Shown: positions 52,229-60,888 of the stretch, piece after piece
Position numbering within the stretch: position 1 is the stretch's first letter
Layout: every line of letters begins with the position of its first letter
Assembly (NCBI GenBank): GCA_964444665.1
Contig: CAYUIE010000002.1
Span: 186,001 to 250,000 of the forward strand
DNA length: 64,000 nt
Direction of reading: 5' to 3'
Source: CAYZTY01 sp964444665
Lineage (GTDB): Bacteria > Planctomycetota > Phycisphaerae > Sedimentisphaerales > CAYZTY01
Made by a program: the position numbers and the translations under genes
Notes under the pieces: generated by a model
The model's database searches: none
What the model was told of the DNA's origin: nothing
Seen by the model: only the letters and a program-made list of their open reading frames with translations

Positions 52229-53056
52229 TTATTTTTCGAGTTGTGTAAGGGCTTTCTTAACGTCGCTTATAAATCCACTTAACTCGGTTAGCATCTTCTT
52301 TTTGTCCGCCGTAGGGCGTCCCTTAGTGGACTGCAGGTTATCTTCGATAATTTTTACTATACGACTGCCGATTATGACGCCGTTTGCGCCTGCTGAGGCG
52401 ATTGCCGCGGCATGTTCAGGTTTGCTTACTCCAAAGCCGACGCAAATGGGCACACCCGTAATCTTCTTGAGTTTAGTAACCAATTGCTGAACCATACCGG
52501 ATAACTGTTCTCTGGCCCCGGTAACACCCAGCAGTGAGACCGTATAGATAAAGCCGGTTGTTTTGTCTGCAATAACTTTCATTCTCTCTTCGGAGGTGTT
52601 CGGCGTTACCATAAAAACGGTATCCAGCCCAACCGAGCCGGCAGGAGCGGCTATTTCATCGGCGTCGTCGATGCTCAAATCGGCAATCAGTACGCTGTTG
52701 ACGCCGGCGGTGTGAAAGTCCCTGAAAAATTTCTCGATGCCATACTGATAGACCAGGTTGTAATACATCAACAGCCCAATCGGAACATCCTTATGCGCCT
52801 TAACGGCACGCACAAAATCCAGCGCCCGTCGAACAGTCATACCTGCTTTTAGCGCGCGTATGTCTGCTTTTTGAATCGTGGGCCCGTCTGCAATTGGGTC
52901 GGAGAAGGGTATCCCTAACTCCAGAATGTCCGCACCGGCATCGATAGCTGTTTTGACAAGTTCGAGACTGGTTTCATAATCCGGGTCACCGATTACAAAA
53001 AAAGGTATAATTGCGGCACGACCTAAGTCGGCGAAGGTCTGTTTATATGTTTTCAT
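52229..53056 (-). CDS. trpA: Tryptophan synthase alpha chain
   Basis: TrpA releases indole from indole-3-glycerol phosphate. The 275-residue TIM barrel has Glu and Asp catalytic residues in DILELGIPFSDPIADGPTIQKAD, then GLLMYYNLVYQYGIEKF, LIADLSIDDADE and VPICVGFGVSKPEHAA with GANGVIIGSRIVKII. The C-terminal helix region contains QSTKGRPTADKK, encoded by a copy of a 28-base repeat also found between trpF and trpB. It is the last gene of the trp operon, 12 bases after trpB. Confidence 0.95.
   Translation of the reverse strand: MKTYKQTFADLGRAAIIPFFVIGDPDYETSLELVKTAIDAGADILELGIPFSDPIADGPTIQKADIRALKAGMTVRRALDFVRAVKAHKDVPIGLLMYYNLVYQYGIEKFFRDFHTAGVNSVLIADLSIDDADEIAAPAGSVGLDTVFMVTPNTSEERMKVIADKTTGFIYTVSLLGVTGAREQLSGMVQQLVTKLKKITGVPICVGFGVSKPEHAAAIASAGANGVIIGSRIVKIIEDNLQSTKGRPTADKKKMLTELSGFISDVKKALTQLEK
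52305..52332 (-). repeat. 28-bp repeat, copy inside trpA
   Basis: On the minus strand this copy reads agtccactaagggacgcc followed by c and tacggcgga. It differs from the copy at 54264-54291 by one base and lies in the trpA frame without breaking it. Confidence 0.75.
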
Positions 53057-53068
53057 TACTGTTATCCT

Positions 53069-54244
53069 CTACTTCAATGGTCGGTATTTTTCCACGATTC
53101 CCACGTCTTTGTCACCTCTGCCGGAAAGATTTACCACTGCAATTGTATCTGAGGGCAAAGTTCCTTTTTGACTCATCAAATAAGCCAAAGCGTGAGCGCT
53201 TTCGAGCGCGGGTAAAATCCCTTCCGATTTAGTCAGAACCTCGAAGGCGTCGAGGACCGCTTCATCTTCTGCTTCAACATATTGTGCCCTGCCGGTATCT
53301 TTTAATTGACAATGTTCGGGTCCGACGGCAGGATAATCCAGTCCGGCACTAACCGATTCGGTCTCGTGCACTTGGCCTTCTTTGTCTTGAAGTAAATACG
53401 CTCGTGCCCCGTGCAGAATACCGACTTTTCCTACAACCAGCGTGGCGGAGTGTTTACCGCTGCTAAGCCCCAGGCCGCCGGCTTCGACGCCGATTAGCTT
53501 CACCTGCCGGTCGTCCATAAAGCCGGAAAAAATACCTATGGCGTTGCTGCCGCCGCCGACACAGGCGACCACCATATCAGGCAGTCTTCCAATCTGTTCG
53601 AGGCACTGGCGGCGGGCCTCCGTCCCAATGCAGCTCTGGAAGTGCTTGACAATAGTCGGGTAGGGGTGCGGCCCGCAGGCCGAACCGAAAAGGTAAAACG
53701 TGTCGGTAACGTTTGCCGTCCAGTAACGCAGGGCATCGTTGATAGCGTCCTTAAGTGTTCCGGTTCCGCCCTCGACAGGAATTACCTCCGCGCCGCAAAG
53801 CCGCATCTTGTGTACGTTGACGCTCTGACGCTCGATGTCGACCACTCCCATAAAGATTTTCGTTTGCATCCCGAAGAACGCACCAATCATTGCGGTAGCC
53901 AGTCCATGCTGGCCCGCGCCGGTTTCAGCAATCAGCTTAGTCTTGCCCATATATTTGGCCAGCAAGCCCTGGCCGAGCGTGTTATTTACCTTATGTGCCC
54001 CTCCGTGAAGAAGGTCCTCACGTTTGAGATAAACTTTGAAGCCTACTTTCTCGCTGAATCTTCTTGCATAATAAAGCGGGCTCGGCCTGCCGGCGTAGGT
54101 TCTGGAAAGCTCCGATAGCTCGGCCGTAAATTTCTCGTCCTGGTAGAAACGATAAAAGGCCTGCTCCATCTCTTCCAGTGCCGGAATCAGAACTTCGGGC
54201 ACATAAAAGCCGCCGTAACCACCAAATCTTCCTTTATGTTTCAT
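53069..54244 (-). CDS. trpB: Tryptophan synthase beta chain
   Basis: The PLP enzyme joins indole and serine. The 391-residue TrpB1-type product shows GRPSPLYYARRFSEKVGFKVYLKREDLLHGGAHKVNNTLGQ with the PLP Lys in HKVNN, ETGAGQHGLATA with the catalytic Glu, the COMM-domain region VDIERQSVNVHKMRLCGAEV, and the phosphate loop GGGSNAIG. The spacer to trpF is longer than the other junctions (57 bases) and holds a repeat copy. Confidence 0.96.
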   Translation of the reverse strand: MKHKGRFGGYGGFYVPEVLIPALEEMEQAFYRFYQDEKFTAELSELSRTYAGRPSPLYYARRFSEKVGFKVYLKREDLLHGGAHKVNNTLGQGLLAKYMGKTKLIAETGAGQHGLATAMIGAFFGMQTKIFMGVVDIERQSVNVHKMRLCGAEVIPVEGGTGTLKDAINDALRYWTANVTDTFYLFGSACGPHPYPTIVKHFQSCIGTEARRQCLEQIGRLPDMVVACVGGGSNAIGIFSGFMDDRQVKLIGVEAGGLGLSSGKHSATLVVGKVGILHGARAYLLQDKEGQVHETESVSAGLDYPAVGPEHCQLKDTGRAQYVEAEDEAVLDAFEVLTKSEGILPALESAHALAYLMSQKGTLPSDTIAVVNLSGRGDKDVGIVEKYRPLK

Positions 54245-54263
54245 AACGGTATCTTCCTCCGTA

Positions 54264-54291
54264 AGTCCACTAAGGGACGCCTTACGGCGGA
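54264..54291 (+). repeat. 28-bp repeat, copy between trpF and trpB
   Basis: It matches the trpA copy (opposite orientation) at 27 of 28 bases. Here it is extended by ccgtaag/cttacgg arms (54259-54265, 54281-54287), so it can fold into a hairpin within the trp mRNA. Confidence 0.75.
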
Positions 54292-54301
54292 GTCCCTGGG
54301 A

Positions 54302-54925
54302 CTAACTTCTGAAATCCTGCAGACATTCGAAAAGTTTTTTCATTTTCATATGGTCTTTTTTGCCCGGTTCCGACTCGATACCACTGCAGACATCAAGCCC
54401 ATAAACCCCAAGCTCCGCCGCGGCTCTGGCATTATATGGATTTATCCCGCCCGCCAAAAACACGCGTTTTCCGATATGGCCCACAATGTTCCAGTCAAAT
54501 GTCATTCCCGTTCCACCATATTTCTCCGGATGGTATGCATCCAAAAGAACCGCGTCAGTGGCATATTCTTCGGCTTTCTGGATATCTTTCTCATCCTTGA
54601 CACGAATCGCCTTCATAGTCCTGACGCTGAGCGAGCGAAGTGATTCGCAATACTGGGGTGTTTCATCGCCGTGCAGTTGCGCCCAATTCAAGTGGCCCTC
54701 GGCGACCAATTGCTGTATTTGAGTAATATCGGCATTCACAAAAACTCCGACAGTATCGACGTAAGCGGACAGCCCGTCTATTATTTTCACCGCAGCGTCG
54801 GGCTCGATATACCTCGGACTTTTGGGATAGAAATTAAATCCGATCAAGTCCGCACCCATCTCGGCCGCTGCCTGAGCGTCCCGCAGATTCGTAATACCGC
54901 AGATTTTAACTTTTACTAATAACAT
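54302..54925 (-). CDS. trpF: Phosphoribosylanthranilate isomerase
   Basis: TrpF isomerises PRA to CdRP. The 207-residue TIM barrel has the catalytic Cys in VKICGITNLRDA, GFNFYPKSPRYI, GVFVNADITQI, WAQLHGDETP, the catalytic Asp in AVLLDAYHPEKYGGTG and VFLAGGINPYNA, GLDVCSGIESEPG. It starts 10 bases after trpD. The gene for indole-3-glycerol-phosphate synthase (trpC), expected between trpD and trpF, is absent. Confidence 0.95.
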   Translation of the reverse strand: MLLVKVKICGITNLRDAQAAAEMGADLIGFNFYPKSPRYIEPDAAVKIIDGLSAYVDTVGVFVNADITQIQQLVAEGHLNWAQLHGDETPQYCESLRSLSVRTMKAIRVKDEKDIQKAEEYATDAVLLDAYHPEKYGGTGMTFDWNIVGHIGKRVFLAGGINPYNARAAAELGVYGLDVCSGIESEPGKKDHMKMKKLFECLQDFRS

Positions 54926-54934
54926 AATGGGTTC

Positions 54935-55951
54935 TCAATCATTCGAGACGGCAATTAACTTCTCGAGACACGCTTGTGCTTTGCCATTTGTGATTGACTC
55001 GGTCGCTAATTGAAGTGCCGAATCGAAATTTTCAGCCAGGCCGGCAACAATCACAGCGGCCGCAGCGTTGAGCATTACAATATCTTTTTTAGGGCCGGTT
55101 TCTTTGCCGCTGAGTATATTACGCAGGACGGCGGCGCTGTCGGCGGCGTCGGTTACCTTCAATTCATTAATATCGACCGGCTTGATACCTAACTCTTTCG
55201 GATTAAGCTCGCTGGTGTTGAGTGTTCCGCCCTTTAATTCGACGATTTTTGTCACGCCCGTTGTGCTTATCTCGTCCAGGCCGTCACTGTGGACGACCAT
55301 TGCGCGTCGTGTCCCCAGCAGCTTCAGGGCTTCCGGAATAATCTCGAGCAGTTTCTCATCCGCTACACCCATCAGTTGGCAAGGCACTGAAGCGGGACTT
55401 GCCAGAGGCCCCAAAATGTTAAAGACCGTTCTGAAGCCCAGGCTTTTACGTATGGGCTGAACATATTTCATTGCCGGATGGAACATTGGGGCGAACATAA
55501 AACCAATGTGTGCCTCTTTTATACATTTTGCCACCACATCGGCGGAGGCGTCTATTTTAACACCCAGTTCCGCCAGTACGTCCGCCGAGCCGCAACTGCT
55601 GGTGATACCCCGGTTGCCGTGCTTGGCTACATAGGCACCGGCCCCAGCGGCCACGAACGCAGCAGCGGTGGAAATGTTGCTTGTCTTAAAACGCCCGCCG
55701 CCCGTTCCACAGGTGTCAATCAGGTTCTCGATGTCAACCTTTATCGGCACAGCATGGCTTCGCAAAGAGCCTGCCAGCCCCGCCAGCTCGGCGGACGTCG
55801 GGCCCTTTATCCGCATAGCGGTTAGAAATGCCGCAATTTGAACCTCAGGAACGTCACCTTCGAAAATGATATCCAGAAGCTGGCCGGCCCGCTCGGTAGA
55901 CAAGTCATCTCCGTCAAGCAATGTTTGTATGTATTCGGTTATTACTGCCAT
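54935..55951 (-). CDS. trpD: Anthranilate phosphoribosyltransferase
   Basis: TrpD joins anthranilate and PRPP. The 338-residue product has the N-terminal helical domain (LSTERAGQLLDIIFEGDVPEVQIAAFLTAMRIKG), DTCGTGGGRFKTSNISTAAAFVAAGAG, KHGNRGITSSCGSADVLAELG and GFMFAPMFHPAMKYVQPIRKSLGFRTVFNILGPL. ATG 55951 was preferred; the frame from 55999 would overlap trpG and has no Shine-Dalgarno, while the inner start has GAGG. It begins 11 bases after trpG. Confidence 0.95.
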   Translation of the reverse strand: MAVITEYIQTLLDGDDLSTERAGQLLDIIFEGDVPEVQIAAFLTAMRIKGPTSAELAGLAGSLRSHAVPIKVDIENLIDTCGTGGGRFKTSNISTAAAFVAAGAGAYVAKHGNRGITSSCGSADVLAELGVKIDASADVVAKCIKEAHIGFMFAPMFHPAMKYVQPIRKSLGFRTVFNILGPLASPASVPCQLMGVADEKLLEIIPEALKLLGTRRAMVVHSDGLDEISTTGVTKIVELKGGTLNTSELNPKELGIKPVDINELKVTDAADSAAVLRNILSGKETGPKKDIVMLNAAAAVIVAGLAENFDSALQLATESITNGKAQACLEKLIAVSND

Positions 55952-55961
55952 TCTCTTAACC

Positions 55962-56564
55962 TCACTTTTGCTTCGTTGCAATTTTAAGAATATTTTCAAT
56001 TATCTTTCCGCCGGTGGGTGTCAGGATACTCTCCGGATGAAACTGTACACCGTAAATCGGCAGGGTCTTGTGCTGTACGGCCATTACAATGCCTTCGAAT
56101 TCGGCCGTCTTTTCAAGACAGTCCGGCAGAGATGCCGGTGCCGCGCAAAGACTGTGATATCGCCCGGCCTGTAGTGGATTCTCAAGTTCTTCGAATATTC
56201 CTCTTTCATTGTGTGTTATTCTCGACGGCTTTCCGTGCATAACTTCAGGTGCGTGACCGATTTTGCCGCCGAAATATTGAACGATGACCTGGTGTCCAAG
56301 ACAGACTCCGAATATAGGCAGCTTGTCCTTGAAGTGGCCGACGGCTGAGAGACTGATACCGGCTTTGTCCGGTGTGCCGGGACCCGGCGAGATGACCAGA
56401 AGGTGGGGCTGGAAATCATCTGCAACCGCGTTTAGCTCATCCAGCATAACGTCGGCACGATAAACCTTCGCTTCACAGCCGCGCTTGCAGAAATCATCGA
56501 CCAGGTTGTACGTGAACGAATCGAAATTGTCTATGAACAGAACTTTACGCTGTTCGGTTTTCAT
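55962..56564 (-). CDS. trpG: Anthranilate synthase glutamine amidotransferase component
   Basis: The class I glutaminase supplies ammonia to TrpE. The 200-residue product has FIDNFDSFTYNLVDDF, ISPGPGTPDKAG, the nucleophile Cys in IFGVCLGHQVI, and the His/Glu pair in GVQFHPESILTP. No second pabA-like gene is in the window, so it may also serve PabB (amphibolic TrpG/PabA), as in Bacillus. It lies 12 bases after trpE. Confidence 0.94.
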   Translation of the reverse strand: MKTEQRKVLFIDNFDSFTYNLVDDFCKRGCEAKVYRADVMLDELNAVADDFQPHLLVISPGPGTPDKAGISLSAVGHFKDKLPIFGVCLGHQVIVQYFGGKIGHAPEVMHGKPSRITHNERGIFEELENPLQAGRYHSLCAAPASLPDCLEKTAEFEGIVMAVQHKTLPIYGVQFHPESILTPTGGKIIENILKIATKQK

Positions 56565-56576
56565 ATCAACTTTCCT

Positions 56577-58178
56577 TTATTGAATCCGGCCGCGAATCGC
56601 TCGCAGACAGGAATTCGCCTTGTGTTCGGTCTCTTCGAATTCCGTCTTCGGAACACTGTCGTGAACAATCCCGGCCCCGGCGCGCACGTAAGCGGTCCGG
56701 TCTTTGACCTGCAGACTCCTTATCGTGATACAGCTATCGAACCGGCCGTCGACTGTAAGATAGCAAACAGCCCCGCCGTAATAGCCGCGTTTGGTTTTCT
56801 CGAGCTGCCGGATTATCTTCATTGCCTCAATCTTCGGCGCACCTGTGAGCGTCCCCATATTCATTGTGGCAAGGTAGGCGCTTAGGGCGTCGAGGTCCGG
56901 CTGGAGCCGGCCCTTGACATTACTTACCAAGTGCTGTACGGATTCGTATTTCTCGGATATCAGCAGTTCGGTGACAATTCTGCTGCCCGGCGCTGCCACG
57001 CGAGCAATATCATTTCGCGCCAAATCAACCAGCATCATATGCTCGGCCAGTTCTTTTCGGTCGAGCTTCAGCTCGGCTTCATATCTGAAATCCGTATCCG
57101 GGTCGATTCGGCCGTCAATCTTTCCTCTCGGTTTAGTGCCGGCAATCGGTCTTATCTCCACATATCGAGTATCCGCACCGCTGACGCGAAGATTCAGCTC
57201 GGGGCTGGAACCCATCAATATTGTATTAGGTGTGTGCAGATAGAACATATAAGGTGAAGGATTTAGCTTGCGCAAACGGATGTACACATCCAGCGGTTCA
57301 TCTGGACACGTCTCGATAATAGTCCTGCTCAGAACAACCTGAAAAATATCGCCGTCCACGATGTGCCGCTTGGCTGTCCTGACCATATCTTCATATTCCT
57401 GCTGGGGAGTGTCGGTGCCTGTAAGTGGTTGTTTAGCCGAATAGCTCTGGGCTGCAGATGATTTGAGATTTACCGAATTAAAATAATAATCGAAGCACTG
57501 GTTTGCCTCGTGGATGATTGCCTTGCGGTCGTCATCGGTTACTAAAACATTAACAACAACGAAGCTTTTATCACGCCGGGGGTCAACGAGGAAAATATTG
57601 TCGGCGAAATAAAGCTCATAATCGGGATTGCCTAATAAATCTTCGCCGCTGGACGGGAGTTTCTCGAACTGGTCTATGAAATCGTAGCTTAAAGCCCCCA
57701 GTAGACCGCACGTAACTCGGAAGGGTTTGCTGGCAAGCTTAAATGCGAAGGCGACGGCGCGAAGCACGTCCATCTGGTTTGTGGTTTTCAGCCGCGAAGC
57801 CTCGTCGGTTGTGCGCTGAAGCATCTGTATCGTACCAGTGATTTGCTCTGGCTCGAATTTTATCGATTCGCAGAAGTCAAATCTACTTTTAGCCGGCCCT
57901 GCCAGATAGGCCAGAATTCGTCTGCCGGTGTTGCTCAGGGCCTTAATAGTAAACTCCTGACCCGTCCCCGTCAGATATAACGCCGGCTGTGCAGTACCAA
58001 AACTTAGGGCATTCTCAGCCAGATAGTCGCTTGCCTCGAGTAGGGCGCAATGTTCCTTTCGGCCGTAATCGCTTAGCCGGGCAAAAAAGTCCACGGGGTC
58101 ATTTATGTCAATTTCCCTGACAATCGGCACAATTTGGCCCGGGCTGGCGTTAAGTATTGCTTGTTGGTACTCGTCCAT
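56577..58178 (-). CDS. trpE: Anthranilate synthase component I
   Basis: TrpE makes anthranilate from chorismate with TrpG. The 533-residue product has the N-terminal regulatory segment with CALLEASDYL, near the LLES feedback motif, then FQVVLSRTI, MGSSPELNLRV, the TrpE-type PIAGTKPRG (Ala where PabB has Lys), AEHMMLVDLARNDIARV, and GTLTGAPKIEAMKIIRQLEKTKRGYYGGAVCYL. It is the first structural gene, with AAGGA before its ATG, and is preceded by a leader with a Trp-codon ORF and terminator (58243-58413), pointing to attenuation control by charged tRNA-Trp. Confidence 0.96.
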   Translation of the reverse strand: MDEYQQAILNASPGQIVPIVREIDINDPVDFFARLSDYGRKEHCALLEASDYLAENALSFGTAQPALYLTGTGQEFTIKALSNTGRRILAYLAGPAKSRFDFCESIKFEPEQITGTIQMLQRTTDEASRLKTTNQMDVLRAVAFAFKLASKPFRVTCGLLGALSYDFIDQFEKLPSSGEDLLGNPDYELYFADNIFLVDPRRDKSFVVVNVLVTDDDRKAIIHEANQCFDYYFNSVNLKSSAAQSYSAKQPLTGTDTPQQEYEDMVRTAKRHIVDGDIFQVVLSRTIIETCPDEPLDVYIRLRKLNPSPYMFYLHTPNTILMGSSPELNLRVSGADTRYVEIRPIAGTKPRGKIDGRIDPDTDFRYEAELKLDRKELAEHMMLVDLARNDIARVAAPGSRIVTELLISEKYESVQHLVSNVKGRLQPDLDALSAYLATMNMGTLTGAPKIEAMKIIRQLEKTKRGYYGGAVCYLTVDGRFDSCITIRSLQVKDRTAYVRAGAGIVHDSVPKTEFEETEHKANSCLRAIRGRIQ

Positions 58179-58242
58179 TTTCTAATCCTTAGAGACCATT
58201 TTTTATCCAGAAACCTCATCAAATACAAATAAAAATACAAAT

Positions 58243-58279
58243 AAAAAAATCGCGGCCAGTTTTCTTACAGGCCGCGATT
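58243..58279 (-). terminator. trp attenuator terminator
   Basis: Minus strand: arms aatcgcggcc (58270-58279) and ggccgcgatt (58248-58257), 12-base loop, then seven U (58243-58249). Perfect 10-bp stem, 65 bases before trpE and after the leader ORF, so it ends leader transcription when formed. Confidence 0.85.
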
Positions 58280-58337
58280 ATTCACTGGATTCGTTAAGTA
58301 TAGCAGTTAGCCGCTGCCTGTCTATGTCTTGACAGGC
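58267..58337 (-). promoter_or_regulatory. Antiterminator and 1:2 hairpin segments of the trp leader
   Basis: Segment 1 (gcctgtc, 58331-58337) is directly after the Trp codons and pairs with segment 2 (gacaggc, 58316-58322) in a 7-bp hairpin. Segment 2 extended (acaggcagcg, 58312-58321) can instead pair with segment 3 (cgcggcctgt, 58267-58276) at 9 of 10 positions, which would break the terminator. The alternatives are mutually exclusive. Confidence 0.75.
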
Positions 58338-58369
58338 CACCACCAACAGGCAGTATTTTCGCGGTTCAT
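58322..58369 (-). CDS. trpL: trp leader peptide
   Basis: A 15-codon ORF reading MNRENTACWWWPVKT with three consecutive TGG codons and a TAG stop. An in-frame ATG at 58378 would add MKQ. The stop codon falls in the 1:2 hairpin. A strong Shine-Dalgarno is missing. Three Trp in a row in 15 residues directly before trpE is hard to explain except as a sensor of Trp-tRNA supply, as in the E. coli trpL peptide (two adjacent Trp). Confidence 0.85.
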   Translation of the reverse strand: MNRENTACWWWPVKT

Positions 58370-58384
58370 CTGCTTCATAGAGAT

Positions 58385-58413
58385 ATTTGAATAAATAAAG
58401 CGAATTGTGTCAA
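58385..58413 (-). promoter_or_regulatory. Promoter of the trp operon
   Basis: Minus strand: TTGACA (58408-58413), 17-base spacer, TCAAAT (58385-58390). The start would be near 58377, leaving a very short untranslated leader before the ATG at 58369. The -35 is perfect; the -10 is moderate. Confidence 0.6.
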
Positions 58414-58539
58414 GGCCAATTATTTTTTTATTGCATTGAAATAACTTCGACTTCAATATACTTAACATATCAAATAGGGAATATAAACAAATAAGCATCC
58501 TTTTATAACTGAACTTCTTTATAGAAAGGAGAGGAAATC

Positions 58540-60729
58540 ATGAGGAAGGAAACTAACAACATATTTTTAGCAATCCTTATTTTTGTTTTGTGTCTGACAT
58601 TTAGCAATCCTGCCCAGGCGGATTATCAAAGCACCATCTTAGCCGACAGCCCGCTTTTGTATCTGCGATTCGAAGATTCTAATATGAGTAATGGTGCAGC
58701 CGCAGCCAACTTGGGTTATATTTTTCCAATGATAGATGCAACATATATCAGCACTGCAAATAGTATTTCCCCCATTACCAGTGAGGTTGGTCTTGGTCAG
58801 GCTGCTTATCTGGCGCAGATGAGTACTTCTGGTGGAGATGGCGACTGTATTGACATCGATGATGGCTCTGGACAGCTTCAATTATTAGATGTTACCTACG
58901 AGATGTGGATTCTCACAGACGATATAACTTTGTCACCGAAAATCTTTCAGTATAATGGCACGGCGATGAATGAAGATGGTCCGGGCTTAACGAGTGATAC
59001 AGGTCCTTTTTATGAACCAGGTGTCATTGGAGGTGGATGGACCCAATACTACACCGGTGATCCACTTGATGACGGTGAATGGCATCATATTGTGATTACC
59101 TATAACAGCGGCGTCTTTCTCTTCAAGAGACTGTACGTTGATGGTGTTGAGCTTACATACAGCGATTACGGTTATGGCAACCTTAGTTATTTTACCGACC
59201 GCATAACTATCGGTGCCGAAGGCACCCGGTGGAATCTCTCAGAAGAATTTTGTGGCGCAGTTGATGAGTTTGCCATTTATGAGGGCATTCTTGACGAAGA
59301 AAGAATCGTGATACACTATGGCACCGGCCTGGGCTGCCCGGATAGTGACGGAGATGAATTGCCGGACTGCGTAGATAATTGTCCAAATGATTACAACCCC
59401 GGCCAGACAGACAGTGATGATGATGATGTAGGTGACGCCTGTGACAACTGTCCAAACGACTACAATCCCGGTCAGATAGACAGTGATGATGATGATGTAG
59501 GTGACATCTGCGATAACTGCCCATATGACCCGAACAAGATAGAACCTGGTATCTGCGGCTGCGGTGTTCCCGATACGGATAGTGACGGGGATGGAATACC
59601 GGACTGCATCGATGGCTGCCCGGGTGACCCATACAAGACAGAACCCGGTGAATGTGGTTGCGGAGTTCCTGACACGCACAGTGACGGAGATGGGATACCG
59701 GACTGCATTGATAACTGTTGGGATGTTAACAATCCTGAGCAGGTAGACCTTAATTTAGATAGTGTGGGTGATACCTGCGACAACTGCCCATATATATATA
59801 ATCCGGGCCAACAGGATGCCAATGTGAATGGGATAGGGGATATATGTGAACGGGATTTTGATAAAGACGGATGGATTGACAGCCTGGATAACTGTCCGGC
59901 AGTACCAAATGCGGACCAGAATGATATTGACGAAGACTTAAGAGGTGACGTATGCGATTTATGTCCTGTTGACGACCCAAATGATGAATGTGCCGACGCA
60001 AATAGCATTGTTGGCTCAGAGGGCGGCATTGTCGCGAATGAGGTCGAGACTGCATCGGTTGAAATTCCACCCGGCGCATTAGACGTAAACACAACAATAA
60101 CCATAACCGCCGAGCCTAACATTAGTAATTATGCTATACGCAGGGCTGCTCATATTCTCGAGGCGGGGTATATCTACACCTTCGGTCCGCCCGGCTGCCA
60201 TTTTAACGAACCGGTGACTATCACACTTAGCTATGACCAGGCCGTTATTCAAGGTGATGATTGTACAGATCCAAATTGTGACTGTACTGGTGAGGGTACA
60301 GCGGTGGAACGGAGTATGGATATATATTATTACGATGTCAACGAAGGATGGCTCTCCCAGGGAGCTATTCAGGATTGTAATTCGAACACCTTGACGCTGG
60401 AAGTAAACAGCTTCTCAAGCTATGCTGTAATTTTGACAAGGGATTCCGACAATGATGAGATTCTCGACCCGAATGACAATTGCCCTTATGTTTACAATCC
60501 AGGCCAGGCAGATTCCGATGGCGATGGTATAGGAGATACCTGCGAGTGTTATGTGTCAAATATTAATGGAATATCACCTATAAATTTTAACGATTTTTCG
60601 ATGCTCGCATCTAATTGGCGTTTAGCTATTTCCGATCTGGCGGGTGATACAAACAGGGACAATGTGGTTGATTTTGAAGACCTTCTCCAGATGATTGAGC
60701 ACTGGCTTGAAGAATGCACCCAGCCATAA
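58540..60729 (+). CDS. Secreted LamG / thrombospondin-type-3 / dockerin-like multidomain protein
   Basis: A 729-residue exported protein. Signal peptide (IFLAILIFVLCLTFSNPAQA), LamG/concanavalin-like domain at about residues 30-265 (LLYLRFEDSN, WILTDD, DGEWHHIVITYNSGV, DEFAIYEGILDEERI), then thrombospondin type-3 calcium repeats at 270-490 (CPDSDGDELPDCVDNCPNDYNPGQTDSDDDDVGDACDNCP and further copies), a ZU5-like beta domain (VASVEIPPGALDVNTTITI), one more TSP3 repeat, and a dockerin-like tail (AGDTNRDNVVDFEDLLQMIEHWL). GGAG precedes the ATG. The gene at 60990 is a shorter paralogue. Likely a surface glycan-binding or adhesion protein. Confidence 0.83.
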   Translation: MRKETNNIFLAILIFVLCLTFSNPAQADYQSTILADSPLLYLRFEDSNMSNGAAAANLGYIFPMIDATYISTANSISPITSEVGLGQAAYLAQMSTSGGDGDCIDIDDGSGQLQLLDVTYEMWILTDDITLSPKIFQYNGTAMNEDGPGLTSDTGPFYEPGVIGGGWTQYYTGDPLDDGEWHHIVITYNSGVFLFKRLYVDGVELTYSDYGYGNLSYFTDRITIGAEGTRWNLSEEFCGAVDEFAIYEGILDEERIVIHYGTGLGCPDSDGDELPDCVDNCPNDYNPGQTDSDDDDVGDACDNCPNDYNPGQIDSDDDDVGDICDNCPYDPNKIEPGICGCGVPDTDSDGDGIPDCIDGCPGDPYKTEPGECGCGVPDTHSDGDGIPDCIDNCWDVNNPEQVDLNLDSVGDTCDNCPYIYNPGQQDANVNGIGDICERDFDKDGWIDSLDNCPAVPNADQNDIDEDLRGDVCDLCPVDDPNDECADANSIVGSEGGIVANEVETASVEIPPGALDVNTTITITAEPNISNYAIRRAAHILEAGYIYTFGPPGCHFNEPVTITLSYDQAVIQGDDCTDPNCDCTGEGTAVERSMDIYYYDVNEGWLSQGAIQDCNSNTLTLEVNSFSSYAVILTRDSDNDEILDPNDNCPYVYNPGQADSDGDGIGDTCECYVSNINGISPINFNDFSMLASNWRLAISDLAGDTNRDNVVDFEDLLQMIEHWLEECTQP

Positions 60730-60888
60730 AAGCCTTTTGGAGATTTTATCGGTCCGTTAGTTAGATGCCCTTGACAAGGATGAGGTACTGAGTCGGCTTA
60801 TTGTCGAGAATTATTGTAAAGCCTTAACTGTACCTTACCTTTAGTGAAAATTGATTACATCGAAAACGGGTTTACTATCCTTTATTTC

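Noticed and set aside
59340..59900. Periodic DNA repeats in the TSP3 part of the gene at 58540, first considered as a CRISPR-like array
   Set aside because: The period follows coding TSP3 calcium repeats (CPDSDGDG) with no unique spacers; simple coding repetition.
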